Assembly (NCBI RefSeq): GCF_002335805.1
Contig: NZ_NISU01000001.1
Span: 442,079-506,078 of the forward strand
Origin: Bacillus sp. FJAT-45350
GTDB taxonomy: Bacteria > Bacillota > Bacilli > Bacillales > NISU01
DNA length: 64,000 bases
Direction: 5' to 3'
Below the pieces are notes generated by a model. It searched no databases and had not been told where the DNA came from. It was given only the letters and a program-made list of their open reading frames with translations. The first letter of the stretch is position 1. Every line of letters begins with the position of its first letter. Positions 1-9,865 of this stretch are shown piece after piece. A program made the translations under genes and the position numbers.

Positions 1-1056
1 AAAGAAGTAAACCCAGTTGTTATAGGGATAACAGGTAGTAACGGAAAAACGTCAACAAAGGATATTGTAGAATCTGTACTAGCGACAAAATATAGTACTC
101 ATAAAACAAAGGGAAATTATAATAACCATATTGGTTTACCTTTAACGATCTTAAGCATGGGGCAGCAATGTGAGGTGCTAATATTAGAGATGGGAATGAA
201 TCATTTTGGTGAAATATCTCTATTGAGCAAAATAGCAGAGCCTGATTATGCGATTGTAACGAATATTGGTGAATCTCATATTGAGCACCTAGGTAGTCGA
301 GAAGGTATTGCGAAGGCAAAGATGGAAATTGTTGACGGTCTAAAAGAAGGTGGAAAAGTCTATCTAGATGGAGATGAGCCTTTACTACATTCTTATCATA
401 CTAACTATGCTGTTTGTTGTGGTTATGAAGCTACAAATGATGTTGTGATTACCTCTTATTCAGGAGACGAAAATGGATTTGAATTTCAGCTGAATAATAA
501 AACAAGTTATAACCTGCCTTTACTAGGAAAACACAATGTCAAAAATGCAAGTTATGTTATTGCCCTAGCAGAGGAATTAAAATTAGATGAAAAGCTTATA
601 AAAAAGGGTCTTTCAAAAGTTCAGTTAACGAACATGAGGCTCGAACGTAGAAAAGGTTACAATGATTCGTTGCTTATAAATGATGCTTACAATGCAAGTC
701 CTACATCGATGGTTGCTGCAATAGAATCAATAAAGGAACTACATGATTATTCAAAAAGAATACTCGTACTTGGAGACATGTATGAGCTAGGTCAAGATGA
801 AGAGAAATTACATCGCTCAATTGCAAAGGTTATTCATGAACCAATTACTCATCTTATTACGGTAGGAGATAAAGGAAATTGGATTGGGGATGAATTACAG
901 AAACAGACAGTTAATACAATGGTAGTGCATTCAATAATAACTAAAGAAGAAGTATCAAAATATATTAAACCGTTATTAAATTCAACAACAGTTGTTTTAT
1001 TTAAGGCATCAAGAGGTGTTAAATTAGAAACAGTTGTTGATGAGTTAACACAATAG
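1..1056 (+). CDS. murF: UDP-MurNAc-tripeptide--D-Ala-D-Ala ligase MurF (5' truncated)
   Basis: Cytoplasmic Mur ligase that adds D-Ala-D-Ala to the UDP-MurNAc tripeptide, the last soluble step of peptidoglycan precursor synthesis. Frame 1 is open from the first base, and the P-loop GSNGKTSTK lies about 12 residues in, so only the N-terminal UDP-binding domain is missing. The central ATPase domain ([22 protein letters not shown]) and the C-terminal domain ([19 protein letters not shown]) are intact to the stop at 1056. mraY follows 17 bp downstream with its own AAGGAGG, in the usual dcw order. The true start is outside the window. Confidence 0.95.
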   Translation, partial: KEVNPVVIGITGSNGKTSTKDIVESVLATKYSTHKTKGNYNNHIGLPLTILSMGQQCEVLILEMGMNHFGEISLLSKIAEPDYAIVTNIGESHIEHLGSREGIAKAKMEIVDGLKEGGKVYLDGDEPLLHSYHTNYAVCCGYEATNDVVITSYSGDENGFEFQLNNKTSYNLPLLGKHNVKNASYVIALAEELKLDEKLIKKGLSKVQLTNMRLERRKGYNDSLLINDAYNASPTSMVAAIESIKELHDYSKRILVLGDMYELGQDEEKLHRSIAKVIHEPITHLITVGDKGNWIGDELQKQTVNTMVVHSIITKEEVSKYIKPLLNSTTVVLFKASRGVKLETVVDELTQ

Positions 1057-1073
1057 GAAAGGAGGGTTATTCT

Positions 1074-2048
1074 ATGTTAGAAATGGTATTATTATTTGCA
1101 TTAATTGGGTCATTTCTTGTTTCGGTCATACTTTCACCAATTATTATTCCTTTTCTTAGACGACTAAAGTTCGGTCAAAGCATTCGTGATGAAGGACCAA
1201 AATCACATCAAAAGAAAAGTGGAACACCAACAATGGGTGGAATGATGATTTTAATATCCGTTATTGTTACTGCAATTGTTATTTCATTTAAATTTTTATC
1301 TTTATCAACAGAAATGATTTTATTGCTATTTGTTACATTTGGATTTGGGGTTCTTGGATTTTTAGATGATTTTATTAAAGTCGTGATGAAACGAAATTTA
1401 GGACTGACATCAAAACAAAAACTACTTGGTCAACTAGTAGTAGCAGGTATATTTTATATCGTGCTTCACCAAATTGGTTTTTCTACAGAAATTACAATTC
1501 CAGCAACAACACTATCTATCGATATTGGGTGGTTATATCTACCATTTGCGATTGTCATGTTAGTTGGTGCATCAAATGCAGTTAACTTAACGGATGGTCT
1601 TGATGGCTTATTAGCTGGGACTGGAGCTATAGCCTTTGGGGCATTTGCTGTATTGGCTTGGAATGCAGGCATGGTCGATGTCGCAATCTTTTGTGCTTCG
1701 GTAGTTGGTGCTGTTCTAGGCTTCCTAGTTTTTAATGCTCATCCCGCAAAAGTATTTATGGGTGATACGGGGTCATTAGCGTTAGGTGGTGCAATAGCAG
1801 CAGTAGCGATAATACTTAAGCTAGAAATCTTATTAGTTATTATTGGAGGGGTTTTTGTAATCGAAACTCTTTCTGTAATCATACAAGTAATCTCATTCAA
1901 AACAAGAGGGAAACGGATATTTAAGATGAGTCCTCTGCATCATCATTACGAATTATCTGGATGGTCCGAGTGGAGAGTTGTTGTCACGTTCTGGCTTGTG
2001 GGGATGATTTTTGCAATTATAGGAATCTATTTAGAGGTGTGGATATAG
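1074..2048 (+). CDS. mraY: phospho-MurNAc-pentapeptide translocase MraY
   Basis: Membrane transferase that moves phospho-MurNAc-pentapeptide onto undecaprenyl phosphate to make lipid I. The protein has 324 residues, the family length, and is hydrophobic throughout, with about ten predicted membrane segments. Cytoplasmic motifs visible in order are LDDFIKV (Mg-binding Asp pair), [18 protein letters not shown] and the histidine loop SPLHHHYE. An AAGGAGG precedes the ATG. The next gene, murD, begins at the base after the stop, implying translational coupling. Confidence 0.97.
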   Translation: MLEMVLLFALIGSFLVSVILSPIIIPFLRRLKFGQSIRDEGPKSHQKKSGTPTMGGMMILISVIVTAIVISFKFLSLSTEMILLLFVTFGFGVLGFLDDFIKVVMKRNLGLTSKQKLLGQLVVAGIFYIVLHQIGFSTEITIPATTLSIDIGWLYLPFAIVMLVGASNAVNLTDGLDGLLAGTGAIAFGAFAVLAWNAGMVDVAIFCASVVGAVLGFLVFNAHPAKVFMGDTGSLALGGAIAAVAIILKLEILLVIIGGVFVIETLSVIIQVISFKTRGKRIFKMSPLHHHYELSGWSEWRVVVTFWLVGMIFAIIGIYLEVWI

Positions 2049-3404
2049 ATGAAGAATGAACAGCAATTTCAAGGTAAGCACGTGTTAGTGTTAGGGTTGG
2101 CCAAAAGTGGAGAGGCTTCAAGCCGTCTACTTCATCGATTAGGTGGGATAGTTACTGTGAATGACGCTAAACCTATCGAGGAAAATACACAAGCAAAAGA
2201 GTTAGAAAAAGAAGGAATAAAAGTGATTTGCGGTGCTCATCCATTATCTTTATTGGATGAGCCAGTTGACTTTATTGTGAAAAATCCAGGAATTCCTTAC
2301 ACAAATCCAATCATAAAAGAAGCGGTTACTCGTGGGATTTCTGTCTTTACTGAAATCGAGCTTGCTTCTAAATTATCGGATGCCGAGATTATCTCAATTA
2401 CAGGGTCAAATGGAAAGACAACAACAACTACTCTTATTGTAGAAATGCTAGAAAATAGTGGACGTACTCCATTAGTTGCAGGAAACATTGGTAAAGTTGC
2501 TTGTGAGGTAGTACAGAAAGCTTCGGAAGATAACATTATTGTGATGGAAGTTTCTTCTTTCCAGCTTCAAGGAACAGAGACATTTCATCCAAGAGTGGCA
2601 GTCTTATTAAATTTGTATGATGCTCATTTAGACTATCATGGAACTAAAGAAGCATACGGAGAAGCAAAGGGAAAGATGTTTGCTAACCTAACGGATGAGG
2701 ACTACGCTGTTATTAACAAAGACAGTGAAATGGTCATGAAACTAGCAGCAAATACAAAAGGAAAGAAAATCTTTTTCTCAGTGAATGAGCCTCTAGATGA
2801 AGGTGTTAGTATTAAAGATGAGAAAATTTATTTTAACAATGAGATGATAGCTCCTGTGAGCGATGTAGTATTGCCAGGGAAACACAATCTTGAAAATATT
2901 TTAGCAGCAATTGCTTCAGCTAAATTAATGGGTGCAAATAATGAACAAATTATCCATGTTATAAAGACCTTTTCAGGTGTGAAGCATCGTTTACAATTCG
3001 TAACCAATGTTAATGAGAGAGCCTTTTATAACAATTCCAAGGCAACAAATATAACAGCTGCAGAAACAGCAATATTTGCCTTTGAAAACCCAGTTGTTTT
3101 ATTAGCTGGTGGTTTGGACCGTGGGAATTCATTTGATGAATTTATACCTGCTTTACAAAAGGTTAAGGCAGTCATTACATTTGGAGAAACAAAGAATAAG
3201 ATTAAAGAAGCAGCAAAAGAAGCAGGTGTAAGTACGATTATTGAAACGGAAAATGTTCAGTCAGCTGTACCGTTAGCCTACGATGCATCAAGAGAAGGGG
3301 ACATCATTCTTCTTTCTCCTGCTTGTGCTAGTTGGGACCAATACAAGACCTTTGAAGAACGCGGTGACAAGTTTATTGAGGCAATTGAAGCATTAAAATC
3401 ATAG
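2049..3404 (+). CDS. murD: UDP-MurNAc-L-alanine--D-glutamate ligase MurD
   Basis: Cytoplasmic ligase that adds D-glutamate to UDP-MurNAc-L-Ala. The N-terminal Rossmann domain starts with VLVLGLAKSG (12-21), the P-loop GSNGKTTT is at 119-126, and the C-terminal domain carries LLAGGLDRGN and LLSPACASWDQY. Length (451 aa) is normal. One small oddity: the substrate-binding motif usually written NDSKATN reads NNSKATN here. It starts directly after the mraY stop. Confidence 0.97.
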   Translation: MKNEQQFQGKHVLVLGLAKSGEASSRLLHRLGGIVTVNDAKPIEENTQAKELEKEGIKVICGAHPLSLLDEPVDFIVKNPGIPYTNPIIKEAVTRGISVFTEIELASKLSDAEIISITGSNGKTTTTTLIVEMLENSGRTPLVAGNIGKVACEVVQKASEDNIIVMEVSSFQLQGTETFHPRVAVLLNLYDAHLDYHGTKEAYGEAKGKMFANLTDEDYAVINKDSEMVMKLAANTKGKKIFFSVNEPLDEGVSIKDEKIYFNNEMIAPVSDVVLPGKHNLENILAAIASAKLMGANNEQIIHVIKTFSGVKHRLQFVTNVNERAFYNNSKATNITAAETAIFAFENPVVLLAGGLDRGNSFDEFIPALQKVKAVITFGETKNKIKEAAKEAGVSTIIETENVQSAVPLAYDASREGDIILLSPACASWDQYKTFEERGDKFIEAIEALKS

Positions 3405-3487
3405 AAATGGACATGTTTTTCTATCTGGTGCATATGTTTTAGGTAAAGAGGTTGTACTAATTATCTTGTAAAGATGAGGTGTTCTCA

Positions 3488-4588
3488 TTGCCTAAAACAA
3501 AAACAGCACCAGATTTTATTTTGTTAATCACAACGATTACCTTGCTACTGATTGGCATGATTATGGTGTACAGTGCAAGTGCTGCGTGGGCAACTTATAA
3601 ATTTGATGATTCATTCTTCTTTGCGAAGCGACAGTTGTTTTTTGCAGGTCTAGGTGTGATTGCTATGTTCTTTATGATGAATGTTGAATATTGGACATGG
3701 CGAAAGTGGTCTAAGGTATTATTGATTATTTGCTTTATCTTGTTAGTGGTTGTACTCATCCCGGGTGTAGGGTTAGTTCGTGGTGGGGCAAGAAGCTGGT
3801 TAGGGATAGGAGCCTTTTCAATTCAGCCCTCTGAATTTATGAAGCTAGCGATGATAGCCTTTCTGGCAAAATATTTATCTGAGAATCAGAAGCTTATCAC
3901 ATCATTTAAAAAGGGTCTAGTACCATCCTTATCTCTAGTACTTCTTGCATTTGGTATGATCATGCTTCAGCCAGATTTAGGTACAGGTGCAGTAATGGTA
4001 GGTACATGTGTTGTGATGATTTATGTTGCTGGTGCCCGAATCTCTCACTTCGTAGGAATGGCGATGGTTGGGGTTGTTGGGTTGGTTGGACTTATTATAT
4101 CCGCCCCGTATCGTGTGAAAAGGATAACATCTTTCCTTGACCCATGGTCTGATCCATTAGGAAGTGGCTTTCAAATTATTCAATCACTTTATGCAATAGG
4201 CCCTGGTGGTCTTATGGGACTAGGGTTAGGCGAGAGTAGGCAGAAGTTCTTTTACCTACCAGAACCACAGACGGACTTTATCTTTGCGATTTTAACAGAA
4301 GAGCTGGGATTTATTGGTGGATTTATTGTTATTAGTTTATTTGGTATTTTGTTGTGGCGAGGAATTAGGGTTGCTTTAGGTGCCCCTGATTTATTTGGGA
4401 GTTTCTTAGCTGTTGGTATTATAGCGATGGTAGCAATTCAAGTCATGATTAATGTTGGGGTTGTTACAGGATTAATGCCAGTTACAGGTATTACTTTGCC
4501 GCTATTAAGCTATGGTGGTTCATCGCTTACGTTAATGCTCGTCGCCATAGGTGTTCTATTAAATATCAGTCGTTTTTCCAGGATATAA
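3488..4588 (+). CDS. spoVE: SEDS-family peptidoglycan polymerase SpoVE (FtsW/RodA family)
   Basis: Polytopic SEDS glycosyltransferase. In Bacillus the copy between murD and murG is SpoVE, needed for spore cortex synthesis. The translation has about ten membrane segments and the family motifs KFDDSFFFAKRQL, SIQPSEFMKLAMI, DPLGSGFQIIQSLYA, LPEPQTDFIFAI and PLLSYGGSS. I chose TTG 3488 over GTG 3479: the GAGGTG Shine-Dalgarno then sits 6 nt upstream, and the product (366 aa, MPKTKTAPD) lines up with the B. subtilis N-terminus. The SpoVE name rests on synteny and close resemblance. FtsW would be the alternative, but in Bacillus ftsW lies elsewhere. Confidence 0.9.
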   Translation: MPKTKTAPDFILLITTITLLLIGMIMVYSASAAWATYKFDDSFFFAKRQLFFAGLGVIAMFFMMNVEYWTWRKWSKVLLIICFILLVVVLIPGVGLVRGGARSWLGIGAFSIQPSEFMKLAMIAFLAKYLSENQKLITSFKKGLVPSLSLVLLAFGMIMLQPDLGTGAVMVGTCVVMIYVAGARISHFVGMAMVGVVGLVGLIISAPYRVKRITSFLDPWSDPLGSGFQIIQSLYAIGPGGLMGLGLGESRQKFFYLPEPQTDFIFAILTEELGFIGGFIVISLFGILLWRGIRVALGAPDLFGSFLAVGIIAMVAIQVMINVGVVTGLMPVTGITLPLLSYGGSSLTLMLVAIGVLLNISRFSRI

Positions 4589-4597
4589 TGAATAAAT

Positions 4598-4647
4598 AAG
4601 GGGATGACTTGCAAGTAGCTTATAAGCACTTAGTGAGCATTCCCTTT
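4598..4647 (+). terminator. possible terminator with nested palindromes
   Basis: AAGGGGATG (4598-4606) pairs with CATTCCCTTT (4638-4647) with G:U help, followed by a T-rich run (CTTCTATTTTT). The interior holds three small palindromes: CTTGCAAG, GCTTATAAGC and CACTTAGTG. It begins 10 bp after the spoVE stop and could terminate or attenuate transcription into murG. Confidence 0.35.
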
Positions 4648-4656
4648 CTTCTATTT

Positions 4657-4694
4657 TTGATTCTTATAGAAAGTACAAGGTTATAATGTATAAT
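4657..4694 (+). promoter_or_regulatory. weak candidate sigma-A promoter for murG
   Basis: TTGATT at 4657-4662 and TATAAT at 4682-4687 are 19 bp apart, which is longer than the preferred 17. A second TATAAT lies at 4689-4694. The site is about 80 bp upstream of murG. The match is suggestive only. Confidence 0.3.
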
Positions 4695-4771
4695 CCAAGT
4701 ATTACTCATGATAAAATGGAAGTATTAGCTTATTGTGTGGTTAGAAATAGCCGAATGGATGGAGGCATAAC

Positions 4772-5866
4772 ATGAGAGTAATTGTAAGTGGTGGAGGTAC
4801 AGGTGGACATATTTATCCTGCCTTATCATTAATTAAAGAAATAAAAAAGCAACATAAAGATGCGGAAGTTTTGTACATAGGAACAGATAATGGACTTGAA
4901 AGTGAGCTAGTACCTAGGGAAAATATTCCCTTCAAAACGATTACAATCACTGGTTTTAGGCGAAAATTATCATTAGAGAATGTAAAAACTGTTCTGAGAT
5001 TTATTAATGGAACTAAAAAAGTAAAAAAAATAATAAAGGAATTTAAACCTGATGTCGTAGTAGGAACAGGTGGATATGTATGTGGTCCTGTTGTTTATGC
5101 GGCGGCAAAACTAAGAGTACCGACTTTAATTCATGAGCAAAACAGTGTACCTGGATTAACAAATAAATTTTTAAGTCGATACGTAGATAAAATTGCAATT
5201 TCTTTTGAACAGTCGAAGGCATTCTTTCCTGAAAAGAAAGTTGTTTATACAGGTAACCCTCGTGCTTCTGAAGTAATTGATACAAATGGTGAACAAGGTA
5301 GAGCTTCGGTAGGCTTACAGGATGGCAAACGTACAGTATTAATTGTTGGAGGTAGTCGTGGTGCTCGTCCAATTAACGATGCCTTTCTAGAAGTACTTAA
5401 AGAAGCAAAAACACGTGATTATCAATTTTTATACGTCACAGGACAGGTTCATTATGATAAAGTGATGGAGGAAGTGAAAAAGCAAGGCAATCCATCAAAT
5501 GTTATTATTCGTCCATTCATTCATAATATGCCAGAGGTGCTTGCAGGTGTAGATTTGATTGTGGCACGAGCAGGGGCAACGACATTAGCTGAAATTACTG
5601 CGCTAGGATTACCGAGTATTTTAATACCGAGCCCGTATGTTACAAATAATCATCAAGAAAAAAATGCCAGAGCACTAAGTTCAAGAGGAGCTGCACTTGT
5701 CAGACTTGAAAATGAAATGAGCGGTAAACAACTATTAACAGATATTGATGAAATATTTACAGAAAATCGTTTGAATAATATGAAGGAAGCATCAAAAGAA
5801 TTAGGGATGCCTAATGCAGCTACAGATGTTTATCATACATTACAGACAATAGCCAAGAAACGTTAA
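4772..5866 (+). CDS. murG: UDP-GlcNAc transferase MurG
   Basis: Peripheral membrane GT-B glycosyltransferase that converts lipid I to lipid II. The first residues contain the glycine loop [12 protein letters not shown] (7-18). [12 protein letters not shown] and the C-terminal UDP-GlcNAc site [11 protein letters not shown] follow. At 364 aa it has the usual length. ATG 4772 has GGAGGC 5 nt upstream. A 183-bp gap separates it from spoVE, so it may have its own promoter. Confidence 0.97.
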   Translation: MRVIVSGGGTGGHIYPALSLIKEIKKQHKDAEVLYIGTDNGLESELVPRENIPFKTITITGFRRKLSLENVKTVLRFINGTKKVKKIIKEFKPDVVVGTGGYVCGPVVYAAAKLRVPTLIHEQNSVPGLTNKFLSRYVDKIAISFEQSKAFFPEKKVVYTGNPRASEVIDTNGEQGRASVGLQDGKRTVLIVGGSRGARPINDAFLEVLKEAKTRDYQFLYVTGQVHYDKVMEEVKKQGNPSNVIIRPFIHNMPEVLAGVDLIVARAGATTLAEITALGLPSILIPSPYVTNNHQEKNARALSSRGAALVRLENEMSGKQLLTDIDEIFTENRLNNMKEASKELGMPNAATDVYHTLQTIAKKR

Positions 5867-5937
5867 CACCGTTAAGTAGGCAAAGACATATAATAGAATT
5901 AAATAGAGAGATTTACAAGAGAAGTGAGGAGATCGTG

Positions 5938-6843
5938 ATGGAGCAATTTATTAAACAACTAGGAGAAAGAGACATCGGTCTCATTTTTAAAAATGAACCT
6001 TTAGCAAATCATACTACTTGGAAAATTGGTGGACCGGCTGATTTTTTAATTGAACCAAAAAATGTTGATGGCCTTAAAGAGTTGATGACATTACTTACAA
6101 CACATAATGTTCCGTGGAGGGTTATTGGACGTGGCTCTAACCTACTAGTTGGCGATGGTGGGATTGAAGGGGTCGTAATAAAACTAGGTGAAGGGTTGAG
6201 TCATTTAGATGTTGAAGGTGAAACTGTTACAGTAGGCGGAGGGTATTCTATTATTAAACTAGCTACTGTGATTAGTAAGCAAGGCCTGTCAGGTCTAGAG
6301 TTCGCTGGAGGGATACCAGGTTCTGTAGGTGGTGCAGTTTTCATGAATGCAGGTGCTCATGGCTCAGATATTTCTAAGATCTTAACGAAGGCGTTAATTT
6401 TATTTGAAGATGGCACTTTAAAGTGGATAAATAACGAGGAAATGGAATTTTCTTATCGTACCTCTCGTTTGCAGAAAGAAAATGGAATATGTGTTGAAGC
6501 TGTTTTTAAATTGGAAGCTGGAGACAGAGAATCCATTGTGAATGAAATGCAAAAAAATAAAGATTATCGTAGAAAGTCTCAGCCATGGAACTTTCCGTGT
6601 GCAGGAAGTGTTTTTAGAAATCCTTTGCCAAACTATGCAGGTCAATTAATTGAAAAATCAGGTTTAAAAGGATTTCAAATTGGTGGGGCACAGGTCTCTG
6701 AAATGCACGGTAATTTTATTGTTAATATAGAAAATGCAAAAGCAGAAGATGTATTACAACTAATTGATCATATTAAAAAAACTGTGTACGATAAATTTGA
6801 AGTTCAAATGGAAACCGAAGTGGAAATTGTGAACAGAGGTTAA
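5938..6843 (+). CDS. murB: UDP-N-acetylenolpyruvoylglucosamine reductase MurB
   Basis: FAD enzyme that reduces UDP-GlcNAc-enolpyruvate to UDP-MurNAc. The FAD_binding_4 domain shows [24 protein letters not shown] and [20 protein letters not shown]. The C-terminal domain has [10 protein letters not shown] with the catalytic serine. I prefer ATG 5938 to the GTG one codon earlier because the AGGAG then lies 6 nt upstream and the N-terminus (MEQFIKQL) fits the family. The product has 301 residues. Confidence 0.96.
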   Translation: MEQFIKQLGERDIGLIFKNEPLANHTTWKIGGPADFLIEPKNVDGLKELMTLLTTHNVPWRVIGRGSNLLVGDGGIEGVVIKLGEGLSHLDVEGETVTVGGGYSIIKLATVISKQGLSGLEFAGGIPGSVGGAVFMNAGAHGSDISKILTKALILFEDGTLKWINNEEMEFSYRTSRLQKENGICVEAVFKLEAGDRESIVNEMQKNKDYRRKSQPWNFPCAGSVFRNPLPNYAGQLIEKSGLKGFQIGGAQVSEMHGNFIVNIENAKAEDVLQLIDHIKKTVYDKFEVQMETEVEIVNRG

Positions 6844-6887
6844 CATAAAATAAATTTGCAGAGATTTATCTGGAAATATATTTATGT

Positions 6888-6916
6888 CTACTTTTTTCCT
6901 GATTTTGTGTTATAAT
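6888..6916 (+). promoter_or_regulatory. candidate extended -10 promoter upstream of divIB
   Basis: TGTTATAAT (6908-6916) is a consensus extended -10. The -35 position (CTACTT, 6888-6893) is poor, which an extended -10 can compensate for. The site lies about 125 bp upstream of divIB. Confidence 0.5.
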
Positions 6917-6948
6917 TTACAATTGCATATGCTGAGTGTAAACGTGAT

Positions 6949-6976
6949 AAACGGCATATATTTATATGTCGTTTTT
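6949..6976 (+). terminator. terminator-like hairpin in the divIB leader
   Basis: AAACGGCATA (6949-6958) pairs with TATGTCGTTT (6965-6974) with one G:U pair, and T residues follow. It lies between the candidate promoter at 6888 and the divIB start at 7040, so it either ends the murB transcript or attenuates divIB transcription. Confidence 0.45.
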
Positions 6977-7039
6977 CTAGGTTTTTTTTATAAAAATGCT
7001 ATGAATTTTCTTATCTAATTTAAATGGAGGACGGAATAA

Positions 7040-7819
7040 ATGGTGGAAGTTAAAGTTGTTACAATACATGACCGTATTCCAAAATTAAAAGAACAGCGAA
7101 GACAGAGAGCAAATCGACGTCTAATCTTTTTCTTATCTTTTTTCTTTTTATTGATTTTATTCGTCATTTATTTTCAATCTCCATTGAGTCAAATAAAGAA
7201 TATCGAAGTGAATGGGAACTATCATATTGATGATAAACAAATTATTAAGCGCAGTTCTATCCAAGAGGGGACAAGCATCTGGAATTTAGATACAACTATG
7301 ATTGAAGAAAGAATTAGCACGATAGATGAAGTGAATCGAGTAGAAGTTCAAAGGAAATTACCAACCACAATTATCATAGAGGTTGAAGAGCATCCGAGAG
7401 TTGCTTATCTATTTAATGATGGGAAATATTATCCTATTCTTGCTACCGGAAGGTTTCTACCTGAACTTCCTTTACATCAATTTCCGTCGGACGCTCCGAT
7501 TTTGAAAAATTGGGAGCAAGGTGATGTGGTTGAAGAATTAGCGACAGAATTAATGAAACTACCTGAAAGTTTAAAAAATCGCATCTCAGAAATATACCAT
7601 ACACCGACAGAATCTGATGAAATGAGAGTTACTCTGTTTATGAATGATGGTTATGAAGTACATTCTACCATTCGGAATTTTTCAGAAAGGCTAGCTCCTT
7701 ATCCTTCGATAGTAAGAGAATTAGATCCTACTGTAAAAGGAATTGTTCATATGAGAATGAATCCATATTTTGAACAGTATGAGATAGAGGAGGACGAAGA
7801 AATTGAAGGTGAGCGGTAA
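7040..7819 (+). CDS. divIB: cell division protein DivIB (FtsQ homologue)
   Basis: Bitopic division protein that works with FtsL and DivIC in the divisome. The basic cytosolic N-terminus (KLKEQRRQRANRR) is followed by one membrane segment near 29-45 and an extracellular POTRA domain starting at SQIKNIEVNGN. The C-terminal tail is acidic (EEDEEIEGER). Length is 259 aa. ylxW begins inside its last codons, so the two are coupled. Confidence 0.93.
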   Translation: MVEVKVVTIHDRIPKLKEQRRQRANRRLIFFLSFFFLLILFVIYFQSPLSQIKNIEVNGNYHIDDKQIIKRSSIQEGTSIWNLDTTMIEERISTIDEVNRVEVQRKLPTTIIIEVEEHPRVAYLFNDGKYYPILATGRFLPELPLHQFPSDAPILKNWEQGDVVEELATELMKLPESLKNRISEIYHTPTESDEMRVTLFMNDGYEVHSTIRNFSERLAPYPSIVRELDPTVKGIVHMRMNPYFEQYEIEEDEEIEGER

Positions 7820-8516
7820 ATACGTTATTCTATCCCTTGTTCTACTTGTTACCGGTTTTATCGTGGCACTCTCCTATCAGTTTGCTAATGAAAATGAAGA
7901 TTCCAATGCAATTTCTCAAAGTCAATGGCGACATGAAGATGAATTGAGAAATAGTATCATAGTCGAACAGGCGATAAATCGTAATTTACAGGAAGATTTA
8001 CGAGCTTATAAAGCTCAATTAAGAGAAAAAGAGAAACAGATTGCTGAATTAGATGAGGAAATTCAAGTAAGAGCAACTAATTTAGTGGAAGATATAGAAA
8101 GATTTAGAAAAATAGTAGGTACTGTAGAGGTAAAGGGTCCAGGAATTGAGGTATCTCTTTCTGACCACTCGTATCTTCCAGATGGTGCGAATCCAAATGA
8201 TTATATCGTCCACGAACAACATATTCATAAGGTTGTACAAGAGCTATTAGTTGCAGGTGCTGAAGCAGTCGCAATTAATGGACAGAGAATTTCGCAACGC
8301 TCCTACATTCAATGTGTTGGCCCTGTTATTCGAATTGATGGGTTTACGTCCTATGCACCATTTATTGTGTCTGCAATTGGTGAACCAACTCAACTCGAAG
8401 GAGCTCTTCAGTTATTTGGTGGAGTGAAAGACCAACTATTAAACGACCAAATTGAAGTTCGTATACAGAAAAAAGATGAAATTGTGTTAGCACCTTATTT
8501 GGCTGAAAGAGGGTGA
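7803..8516 (+). CDS. ylxW: DUF881 family protein YlxW
   Basis: Membrane-anchored DUF881 protein of unknown biochemical role, found next to division genes throughout Bacillales. It has an N-terminal membrane segment (about 7-24), a coiled coil (about 40-95) and the DUF881 core VEVKGPGIEVSLSD. TTG 7803 overlaps divIB by 17 bp and has GAGGAGG 9 nt upstream. It is the first of two DUF881 paralogues in tandem. Confidence 0.85.
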   Translation: MKVSGKYVILSLVLLVTGFIVALSYQFANENEDSNAISQSQWRHEDELRNSIIVEQAINRNLQEDLRAYKAQLREKEKQIAELDEEIQVRATNLVEDIERFRKIVGTVEVKGPGIEVSLSDHSYLPDGANPNDYIVHEQHIHKVVQELLVAGAEAVAINGQRISQRSYIQCVGPVIRIDGFTSYAPFIVSAIGEPTQLEGALQLFGGVKDQLLNDQIEVRIQKKDEIVLAPYLAERG

Positions 8517-8521
8517 AGCAA

Positions 8522-9232
8522 ATGAGGGATCGGAAAGTAATATTTACAATAGTTACCCTGATTATTGGGTTTATGCTTGCGATTCAGTTCCAATCAACGA
8601 AAGAACCTGTAGTGAGAGATACTAGAGATGTATTAGCGTTAAGAAAAGAATTGAGAGATGAACAAGAACGTCAACAACAGATTATTAAAGAGATAGAGAA
8701 ACACGTGACATTATTAGACCAATATAATGAATCACTAGATAACCAACGAGAAAATATCGTGTATGTGATGGAAGAACAAGTTGAAGAGTTAAAGAGAGAA
8801 GCCGGTTTAACTGAGGTTAGTGGTGAAGGAATCATTCTAACAATAGAACCGTTATATAACGACCAGTTCTTTGGGAGTGAACGTCCTTCGGTTTCACCTG
8901 AGTTGTTTCGAATATTAGTAAATGAGTTAAACATAAATCAGGCTAAAGAGATTGCTGTTGGGAGTCAACGTGTTGTTGCATCAACTGTATTTAGAGAAGT
9001 TGCTGGAGTGACCCAAGTTAATGGAAGAAGAGTTCCACCTTTACCTATAGAAGTAAAAGTCTTAGCTGATGATGCTCAAAGGCTTCATAATGAAATGGTT
9101 GTTTCTCAGTCTGTAGAATATTTTGAGATCGAAAACTTAAGTCTTACATCTACACCAGTGAATCATATCACACTTCCGGCACATGACCAGACTCCTAGAA
9201 TTCGTTATTTGGAGATTGAGAAGGAGGACTAA
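8522..9232 (+). CDS. ylxX: DUF881 family protein YlxX
   Basis: Second DUF881 paralogue with the same architecture as the preceding gene: membrane segment near 5-20, coiled coil (LRKELRDEQERQQQ onward) and DUF881 core (LTEVSGEGIILTIEPL). I place the start at ATG 8522, 7 nt after AGAGGGTG, rather than at the GTG 8513 that overlaps the ylxW stop. Function is unknown. Tandem duplication with ylxW is the usual Bacillus arrangement. Confidence 0.83.
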   Translation: MRDRKVIFTIVTLIIGFMLAIQFQSTKEPVVRDTRDVLALRKELRDEQERQQQIIKEIEKHVTLLDQYNESLDNQRENIVYVMEEQVEELKREAGLTEVSGEGIILTIEPLYNDQFFGSERPSVSPELFRILVNELNINQAKEIAVGSQRVVASTVFREVAGVTQVNGRRVPPLPIEVKVLADDAQRLHNEMVVSQSVEYFEIENLSLTSTPVNHITLPAHDQTPRIRYLEIEKED

Positions 9233-9239
9233 ATAAGGA

Positions 9240-9599
9240 ATGTGGCTACCGATTTTAGGATTACTTATAGGAATATTGTTAGGTTTTTTTACTGAGTTTC
9301 GTATCCCTGACGAATACTCGAACTATTTGTCGATAGCAGTACTTGCTGCTCTCGACACTTTATTTGGAGGGATTCGTGCTCATTTGCAAAATACATTTGA
9401 AGGAAATGTGTTTTTAACAGGATTCTTTTTTAATATTATTTTAGCTGCAGGTTTAGCTTTTCTAGGTGTCCATCTTGGTGTAGACTTATACTTAGCAGCC
9501 ATATTTGCTTTTGGAGTTAGATTGTTTAATAACATTGCGGTTATCCGTCGAATTTTACTGTCGAATTGGGAAGAAAGTAGACGAAAGAATGAGGCGTAA
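9240..9599 (+). CDS. sbp: small basic protein Sbp (DUF1290)
   Basis: Membrane protein of 119 aa with three to four hydrophobic segments (WLPILGLLIGILLGFF at the N-terminus) and a basic tail (RRILLSNWEESRRKNEA). It matches the family between ylxX and ftsA in Bacillus. Its function is not established. It starts 7 bp after ylxX. Confidence 0.85.
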   Translation: MWLPILGLLIGILLGFFTEFRIPDEYSNYLSIAVLAALDTLFGGIRAHLQNTFEGNVFLTGFFFNIILAAGLAFLGVHLGVDLYLAAIFAFGVRLFNNIAVIRRILLSNWEESRRKNEA

Positions 9600-9665
9600 C
9601 TAATAGAAAAATAGTAGAGTATACATAGTAAAGATTCGTAAAATTTGAAAAAAAGTTAATTTATT

Positions 9666-9694
9666 AAAGGGAAATCGAGACTTCTGTTGAATTT
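9666..9694 (+). promoter_or_regulatory. sigma-H type promoter of ftsAZ
   Basis: AAAGGGAAA (9666-9674) matches the sigma-H -35 RNAGGAWWW at 8 of 9 positions. GTTGAATTT (9686-9694) matches the -10 RNNGAATWW fully, and the spacer is 11 bp. B. subtilis ftsAZ is known to have a sigma-H promoter that raises FtsZ at the start of sporulation, so the site fits the biology. Confidence 0.75.
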
Positions 9695-9791
9695 ATTCTG
9701 TATATACCTATTTAGCAGGACAGGCTTTAGAGCAATACTCACTCCAAAGAATTAATGCAATTAAAACAATAATCAGAACGTAATTTATCTT

Positions 9792-9807
9792 TGTCGTATA
9801 AACGACA
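9792..9807. repeat. short perfect palindrome upstream of ftsA
   Basis: TGTCGT-ATAA-ACGACA is a perfect 6-bp inverted repeat about 60 bp upstream of ftsA. It may be a protein-binding site or a leader hairpin. No recognised operator family. Confidence 0.3.
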
Positions 9808-9865
9808 TTGGTACAGATAGAGTAAAATTTCTAGCAGAAAACACAATTTAAGGAGGTGCCACAGA

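Noticed and set aside
4598-4647. tRNA-like cloverleaf after spoVE
   Set aside because: About 50 nt is too short for a tRNA, and there is no TTCRA arm, anticodon loop or CCA end.
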